From assembly GCA_001970855.1 (NCBI GenBank), contig LSSN01003664.1:1-13246 (forward strand): a stretch of DNA of 13,246 nt, written 5' to 3'. The DNA is from Smittium culicis (taxonomy: Eukaryota; Kickxellomycota; Harpellomycetes; Harpellales; Legeriomycetaceae). This document shows, in pieces, positions 7,471 to 13,246 of the stretch. The notes below the pieces were generated by a model. The model saw only the letters and a program-made list of their open reading frames with translations, made no database searches and had not been told where the DNA came from. Every line of letters begins with the position of its first letter. The stretch's first letter is position 1. The position numbers and the translations under genes are program-made.

Positions 7471-8042
7471 TCAATAACAAGATATAAATAGTTAAGAACT
7501 ATTGCCGAATGGCTATTAACTTTATTATATAAAAATATTGCTATAATTTGAGAATAAATATAAAACATTTTAGAATTCGGCTTCCAGAAAAACTACCTAT
7601 AATAGATTATATTCAATTCAGGTCAAAATTTCTACGAATATTATGATTTTAGTTAAGCACCGTCCTTTGATCAGAAACTTTTGATATGAAAATTAAAATA
7701 TTTCAAATCCTTTTTTTTTAAACCTCTTCCTGAGTATTTAGTTCATGATTAAAAAGCTCGATCATTTATTAACCTAGTTTCAGTTTGAAAAGTTCTAAGC
7801 TTGTAATAGAGAGAAATAAAATACTCTATTTAACACATAAGATTTTTCCAGGAAACCTATTCAAGTCAATTTAAGGCTTTTGGGGCTTTTTACGTGTTAT
7901 AATTTTATTAAATTTATACCGTTTTATAACTGATTTTATAAAACTTTGATATATAAATGAAAGAGGTATATAAAGTTTTAATTAAATAGATCGATCGAAG
8001 AACATTTAGAAAAAAAATTATAAGATAAAATATAGAAATTTT

Positions 8043-8087
8043 GTGGTAGAATTGCACCACGAGGTAAAAGTTAGATAATTCTACCAC
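8043..8087. repeat. Hairpin, perfect 11-bp stem
   Basis: GTGGTAGAATT (8043-8053) is complementary to AATTCTACCAC (8077-8087) across a 23-base loop. The left GTGGT can also pair with ACCAC at 8056-8060. Directly behind it sits the near-palindrome CACTAATAGTG (8085-8095). A related vocabulary (TTCTACTAGTGGTGG) appears near 9495 with its own GGTGG-TTTT-CCACC hairpin at 9504-9517. Function is unknown. Confidence 0.6.
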
Positions 8088-9285
8088 TAATAGTGTAAAA
8101 TTGAGCTGTGGGTTATTTTCTTGATGAGTTTATGCTCAATACTATTTTTCAATATCAGTATATAATACTTGCTATTTTATTAGCTTTTAGCAGCATTTAT
8201 TTTAATACTTTCGCATAAACTAATTTATCATATAATTTAATAATAGGTTACCGAATAATAATTCAAACTATGTAAAAATTCAAATCTAGCTATGGAAAAA
8301 ACATAAAGGGATAATCCAGCTTAGTTTATTTAAAGCTAGGAGCACCTCTTGATGATGACAGTAGCTTTTTCATACAGTAATTTTATTGTATAATATTTTT
8401 CGAATATTTATTTCATAAAGCAAGGATAAGTATATATTTTTATCCAGGGGAATAAAACTTTAGTTCTTTTTTTTTAAACTTTAAATTTTATCCATATCAT
8501 ATATTTGTATAAAATTCAAATAAATAACTAAATAAACATAATTAAAACTAAAGAAAGTCAACAAGAAATTATCACTCTTTATTCTCAAGATAAAATTACT
8601 TTTTATATGATTTTCTTATATTTTTATTAGGTTAGGTTATTTATTTATTTATTGGCGGAAGTAAGGATACTCCTTAGATATCTGTTCTAAATCTCATACG
8701 AAGATAAATCGGAGAATTAACCAAGGAAAATTAAGTGTACGATTCCTAGGGTATAAAATAGTACACCAAATTTTCGTTTATTTAAAACAAAATTAGGTTT
8801 TTAAATAGTTCCAAGTTATTTTTCGTTTCAAATTATACATATTATATTGTAATAAAATACAACTAAAACCGAAAGGAAAATTATTAATATTAAAAAATCC
8901 TAGATAAAAATGCTAGGTACGTGGAGTAACAAAATAACCACCACAGAAATTAGGATTGATTTTGATTAGATATTTTAAGGAGGAGGACTGGGATATTAGT
9001 ATAAATTACGTGATGAAAAGTTTTTTCTTATCCTGGGCATGGAATAAGCTCTGATTTATATGTAGTAGTGCACAAATAGCACACATGCACAGGTCTTTAA
9101 AAAAAAAAAATTTATATATCGTAGTTTTAATCTCTCAATATACCCAGCTTTTATCACTAGGGTTTACACTTTTGTTTATAAAATAATAATAAATATAAAA
9201 ATGGGTTCTTTATTTTAGGCTTTTAATTCTATGGAGTTATAATGGAGAAATATTTTCTTCTAAAAAGTCAAGCGTACCGAGACAT

Positions 9286-9323
9286 AAAAAGGATGTGGGC
9301 GACCCTTTTATATCCCACTTTTT
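9286..9323. repeat. Two alternative short hairpins
   Basis: GTGGG (9295-9299) pairs with CCCAC (9314-9318), flanked by AAAAAG and TTTTT that extend the stem around a GAT bulge. Alternatively AAAAGG (9287-9292) pairs with CCTTTT (9304-9309). The two pairings exclude each other. No gene is adjacent, so an attenuator role is unlikely. Confidence 0.4.
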
Positions 9324-11088
9324 CTTCCTCGTTTACCTTTCTATTTGTATAGAAACCTTCTGACCCGTGTATTTAGATGAATATAAATAAAATAATGAAA
9401 TAGGTACTCTTATTACTACAAAAAGGATAAATAAAACTCAAAGGGAAATTAAAAATGTTATGTAATTAGGTAATAGCAGAATAATTTGATTGATTCTACT
9501 AGTGGTGGTTTTCCACCGCGAATATATTTAAAAAGTTATATTTCATTATAACCAAGCTTCTCTTCTGGCATAAATTTTCTTTTTGAGAATCTACTTTACT
9601 ATCAAAATTTTATTGACTACAGATTTCTTTATAAAAAGATGACAAAAAGATTAATAGTTGGAATTAACATAAAAAAAAGAAAATATATAGGTATAGATAT
9701 CTATTTTTTTGTGACTAAAAGAAAATCGAAATAATATTTGGTTGTAAATAATAAAAATTAATCACGATTGCTGTTTTTTATTTGGTTTTATAGAGAATAA
9801 AATTCAGTTTGCAATAAAAGATATTTTCAAAGAATAAAAGCGGTCTAATACTTAATATTTTTTCTAAGTATGTTCATAAAAGTAAATACCAAAATTCAGA
9901 CATGAAATGAGAAACTTGTATATAAACGCGAGTTACGAAGAAATGAGAGGGAGGGAAAAGTTCGAAGAATATTAATATATTAGAAATTTTATAAATAAAA
10001 ACCTTTCCTTTAAATTGAGAATAGAGCTTGTAATCTTGTAGAGTAAAAAAGTATTGAACTTGAAACTCAATGTTGGCATAAAAGCTTTATTGTATAAATA
10101 TTTGAAAATAAAATTTTTAAGCATTCTTTTTCTTATATATTTTTTTACCAACACTTAAGGATTAAAGCTTTCCCAATTATTCGGATACTATAAATTATTT
10201 CATATAATATTTGCAAGTGATGATGAAGATGTTAATCTCCCTTATCATTCAGGCTTTTATTCGTAGGAATAAAGTATTTGGAAGCTAGTTAATAAGTTTT
10301 ATTCGCGTATAAAAATCACCTGAAATCCTAAATTAAAATTATAAAATTATAAATAACTTAAAAAAAACTTGAAATAAGTTACATAATAACATAGCACGAG
10401 CTAGAAAGAAAATTTTTTAATATTTAGCCACAATTAGTTTAAGTTTTTTTAAGAAAAGGAAAATCATTTAATTTCAAAGGTCAAAGATAGATTAGCTTTT
10501 TATAAATCATCAACTACAATAGTCTATGCTTATCAATTTTTAGTATACTAATTTCATCTGATCAAAAAGAAAAAAATAATAATCCAAGCTTCAATTTAAT
10601 TATTCAAATTTTATAAATAGAAATCTAGTCAAGTCTAACAATTACAATAAATACAAATATAAAAATAAAAAGGCTCATCAACTATATTACGATAGGACTG
10701 GCATGAATTTTAATACTTTTAGCAACTTAGAAGAGCACGTATATTTTTTTTATATAAATAACTACACAGAAAATGCCTTTCTGAAGGTTGTCGAATTTTT
10801 TTAGAAAATTAATAATAATAAATTTTAAGAAAATTAAAATTAAAACTAAACCTAAAATCCTAATAAAATTAACAAAATAAAATGATAATAATTAATTAAA
10901 ATCTTTCTTTTATACTATTTTTTTTACAATTCTAAAATTAAGCTTCCTTAATCTGAATACTTTAAAACTTTTAAATTTACAATTTACTATAAAACCATAA
11001 AAAAAACAAAAAAAATAATTTAACCTTTAACATTAAAATTAAATTTATTTTCAAATTTTAATTAGGATTAATTTTTTTACAATTAACA

Positions 11089-11097
11089 TATATAAAA
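11089..11097 (+). promoter_or_regulatory. Possible TATA element of the GUF1-like gene
   Basis: TATATAAAA lies about 50 bp upstream of the proposed start codon. In DNA this AT-rich such a string is weak evidence, and only the spacing supports it. Confidence 0.3.
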
Positions 11098-11145
11098 CCC
11101 TAATAAATAAACTTAAAAATAAACAATTAAATTTTATCAATCGAA

Positions 11146-13109
11146 ATGATGTCTAAACTATTTTCTGAAAACGATATTAAGATAACTGATTCCACTTCTG
11201 CCCCTGAACTTGATTCTCACACTGAAAAACCCACTGCGAGAACTGTGGAGTATGATACACCTCAACTTATATACATAGACTTATATTCTAGATAAAAAAC
11301 CTGATTTATGCTTATAACGATAAGTTTGAATTATTACAATGTAATGTAAAATCAATAATATGATTGGCAGACTATAAAGATTAGAATCAAACCGCTTATA
11401 CATATAGAGAGATTTAAAAGAAGAAAATTTGGATTTGACTTGGTATATAATTGATTAAAAAAGAAATTTCAGCATTATTGCTAATATCGATCATGGGAAA
11501 AGTGCTTTGGCAGATAGACTATTGGAATTTACAGGTAATGCCTTATTTAACGATTTTATCGAATCTTTGAAAAATTTTTATCTAAAGATGCATATTAATT
11601 TTATGCTTCTTTAAAATTTTTTTTAAAAAATTGTTTTACTTTGTATTGTAATTTTTTTTTTTTTTTTTAAATAGGTACTATTTCGAGCGAAAATAATAAC
11701 ATGCAAGTTTTAGATAAATTACAAGTTGAACGTGAAAGAGGGATGACAGTTAAAGCCCAATCAGCCCCAATGTTTTACTCATATAAGGGAAAAAATTATC
11801 TACTAAATCTAATTGATACACCGGCAATTCATTATTTATAAACTATCTCTTTTATAACACTCATTAAAAAATTATTCACACAAAAAAATACCAATGACAA
11901 TAACTTTTTTCAATTTTTCTATAGGGCCACGTAGACTTTAGCTATGAAGTATCTAGATCTTTGGCTGCCTGCCAAGGTACAATACTTCTAGTTGATGCTG
12001 CACAAGGGATTCAAGCCCAAACAGTTGCTAATTTCTACCTAGCATTCAGCCAAGATTTGAAAATAGTTCCTGTTCTTAATAAGGTACCATAATTAAATTA
12101 ATATTTTAATTAGTGAATTTTCTCTGTCCCTATTATATTCACTATTTTATTAGACTTTTTTTTATTAAACTTACTACTTATAACCTAAAAAAAATAGGTC
12201 GATTTGCCAGGTGCCGAACCTGAAAAGGTCGAAGAACAAATGCGGAATGCATTTGATTTAGACGAAAACCACATATTAAGGGTAAGTATGTATCATTTTT
12301 TCAAATCCACATTTTAATCTCGTTAATATAAAGATAACAAAGTCATTATTTTTGTTTTCTATATCATACTAAATATACAGATTTCTGCCAAATCTGGACT
12401 CAATATCGAAAAAGTTTTACAAACCGTCATCGATGATATTCCTGCGTATTTACACCCTCATTAATTCACATGCAATTATTATTTTTTAAGACCTGTTGTT
12501 TTTTATAATTTATAATTTACTCTATTTTCTAGTCCCACTGGAGATATCAACCTCCCTTTAAAAGCTCTCCTATTTGACTCTTGGTATGACACTTACGCAG
12601 GTGTCATTTGTCTAATCTCTGTTGTTGATGGAAATATAAAGAAAGGCGATAAAATTGTATCCGCACATACTGGTGAAAAATACGAAGTTAACCAAGTTGG
12701 TATTATGTACCCAGAAATGAAAAAAACCAATGCATTGTAGGTCTTATTTTTTTTTTTGCTATGGTATCCTCATCTTTCGATTATTTTCAAAACAAAATTA
12801 TATTATTCCTAATTCTTTGAGCCTTATCTTATAAACTATTTATTTTTGTCGAAAAAATATTGGAATTAGAAATGCTGGCCAAGTAGGATACGTAGTATGT
12901 AATATGAAATCTATTTTGGAGGCACATGTCGGCGACACTTTCTACTGGCAAAAAAATCCTGTTGATTCCCTTCCTGGATTTAAACAGCCTAAACCTATGG
13001 TTTTTGCTGGTCTCTTTCCAAGCGACACTATTGATTTTGAAAAATTACAAGATGCAATTGACCAACTCACGCTAAATGATTCAAGCGTCTCTGTAAATAA
13101 AGAAAATAG
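11146..13109 (+). CDS. GUF1: GUF1/LepA-type translation GTPase (elongation factor 4), 5' part, eight exons
   Basis: The family is a ribosome-binding GTPase; fungal GUF1 acts on mitochondrial ribosomes. Proposed exons are 11146-11249, 11464-11534, 11675-11823, 11925-12083, 12198-12281, 12381-12445, 12533-12736 and 12870-13109. They join in frame to about 358 residues of a protein normally above 600, and the gene runs off the window. Motifs in order are G1 [10 protein letters not shown]2 [12 protein letters not shown]3 [21 protein letters not shown]4 NKVD and G5 SAKSG. Domain II follows ([35 protein letters not shown]), then the EF-G-like domain ([22 protein letters not shown]). The start is the first of two adjacent ATGs. 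Exon 1 joins as TARTVE-NFSIIA through a GTATGA donor, and this is the least certain junction. The N-terminus is rich in Glu, Asp and Ser, unlike a mitochondrial presequence. G1 usually reads AHxDHGKST. The eighth intron begins GTAAAA at 13110, and no matching next exon is visible. Confidence 0.9.
11250..11463 (+). other. Proposed intron 1 of the GUF1-like gene (214 bp)
   Basis: The donor is GTATGA and the acceptor is AAAAAAG before AAATTTCAGC. It is longer than the other introns. The frame restored across it gives V-E-N-F-S-I-I-A, which matches the family from NFSI onward. Reading straight on from exon 1 hits TAA after about 15 codons, and the frame just upstream of NFSI also has a stop, so some intron is required here. 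Confidence 0.65.
11824..11924 (+). other. Intron 3 of the GUF1-like gene, apparently GC-AG
   Basis: Protein conservation fixes the junction as ACA-CCG followed by GGC-CAC, coding T-P-G-H of the G3 motif. The intron must then start with GCAATT and end with CTATAG. No GT within reach gives the same frame. GC-AG introns are a known minor class. The other six resolved introns, 11250-11463, 11535-11674 (with a run of about 20 T before its acceptor), 12084-12197, 12282-12380, 12446-12532 and 12737-12869, all have GT-AG ends. Confidence 0.75.
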
Positions 13110-13246
13110 GTAAAAATTCTAAGCCATTAACTTCCTTTCCCACTATATTGAATTTAGCATTGATTTTCACAAGTAACCCAGAAACTGTTATAAAAAAAAT
13201 ATCATAGCTAATTCCTTTATCAATTTAGTTTTTCTATTTGAAATTT
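13110..13246 (+). other. Start of intron 8 of the GUF1-like gene, running off the window
   Basis: The donor GTAAAA follows AAT-AG of exon 8. In the family the next residues are a Ser/Ala-Leu-Gly-x-Gly stretch, and none of the three forward frames to the right edge shows it. Either the intron is longer than its neighbours or the copy is damaged here. A possible acceptor, TTTAG at about 13157, gives an unrelated short peptide. Confidence 0.55.

Larger units (their letters stand above)
7238..11145. other. AT-rich intergenic DNA, no gene recognised
   Basis: This stretch holds no credible gene on either strand. The one notable open frame, minus strand 9972-10154, is low-complexity (Phe, Leu, Ile, Lys, Asn) and looks like chance. 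I found no tRNA fold and no transposon termini that I can pair. Short perfect hairpins are listed separately. Simple sequence includes (TTTA)n near 8637-8654 next to GGTTAGGTTA. A somewhat GC-richer island lies at 8890-9100 with several small palindromes. The last 300 bases before 11146 are A- and T-tract rich, as expected for an AT-rich promoter. Confidence 0.7.

Noticed and set aside
9972..10154. Minus-strand open frame of 60 codons
   Set aside because: It is low-complexity Phe/Leu/Lys/Ile with no motif and lies in gene-free AT-rich DNA.
11095..11102. Telomere-like AACCCTAA string
   Set aside because: It is a single copy only. A telomeric tract would be tandem.
11250..11295. Reading exon 1 of the GUF1-like gene straight on to the TAA near 11293
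   Set aside because: This would end the protein before the GTPase domain. A GTATGA donor at 11250 joins in frame to the NFSIIA exon and gives a better model.

Overview
The window looks like eukaryotic nuclear DNA. It is very AT-rich, has long gene-free stretches, and carries one protein gene split by several short introns. Two kinds of eukaryotic retroelement are also present. The base composition, the short GT-AG introns and the DIRS-family protein motifs fit an early-diverging fungus, and an arbuscular mycorrhizal (Glomeromycotina, Rhizophagus-like) genome is my best guess. That guess rests on family resemblance and not on a database match.

Layout. Positions 1-2321 are AT-rich with no credible gene. 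Positions 2322-7237 hold one decayed DIRS-like tyrosine-recombinase retrotransposon whose genes lie on the minus strand. Read from right to left it has: an inverted terminal repeat, a gag remnant, reverse transcriptase, RNase H, a PPW-motif distal pol domain, tyrosine recombinase, an internal complementary region and the second inverted terminal repeat. Its internal DNA is visibly more GC-rich than its flanks. Several stops, several frameshifts and two altered RT catalytic motifs show that it cannot move by itself.

Nested inside its pol gene is a 591-bp solo LTR (3919-4509) on the plus strand. It has TG...CA ends with 9-bp terminal inverted repeats (8 of 9 matching) and a perfect 5-bp target duplication, GTCCA. 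Taking out the LTR and one duplication copy makes the DIRS pol frame continuous across the site, which confirms the insertion. The LTR holds a decamer array with GAA at one phase every 10 bp, a perfect four-unit heat-shock element (TTCTAGAACCTTCTAGAA) and a TATAAAA box. It also has a hexamer array downstream. This is the most interesting part of the window: a probable heat-responsive LTR promoter that points antisense into the RNase H and RT half of its host element.

Positions 7238-11145 are again AT-rich and gene-free apart from a few hairpins. From 11146 to the right edge lies the 5' half of a GUF1/LepA-type (elongation factor 4) GTPase gene on the plus strand. Eight exons can be placed, seven internal introns are resolved (one apparently GC-AG), and the eighth intron begins at 13110. 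All GTPase motifs are recognisable, but G1 reads ANIDHGKSA and the short N-terminus is acidic rather than a typical mitochondrial presequence.
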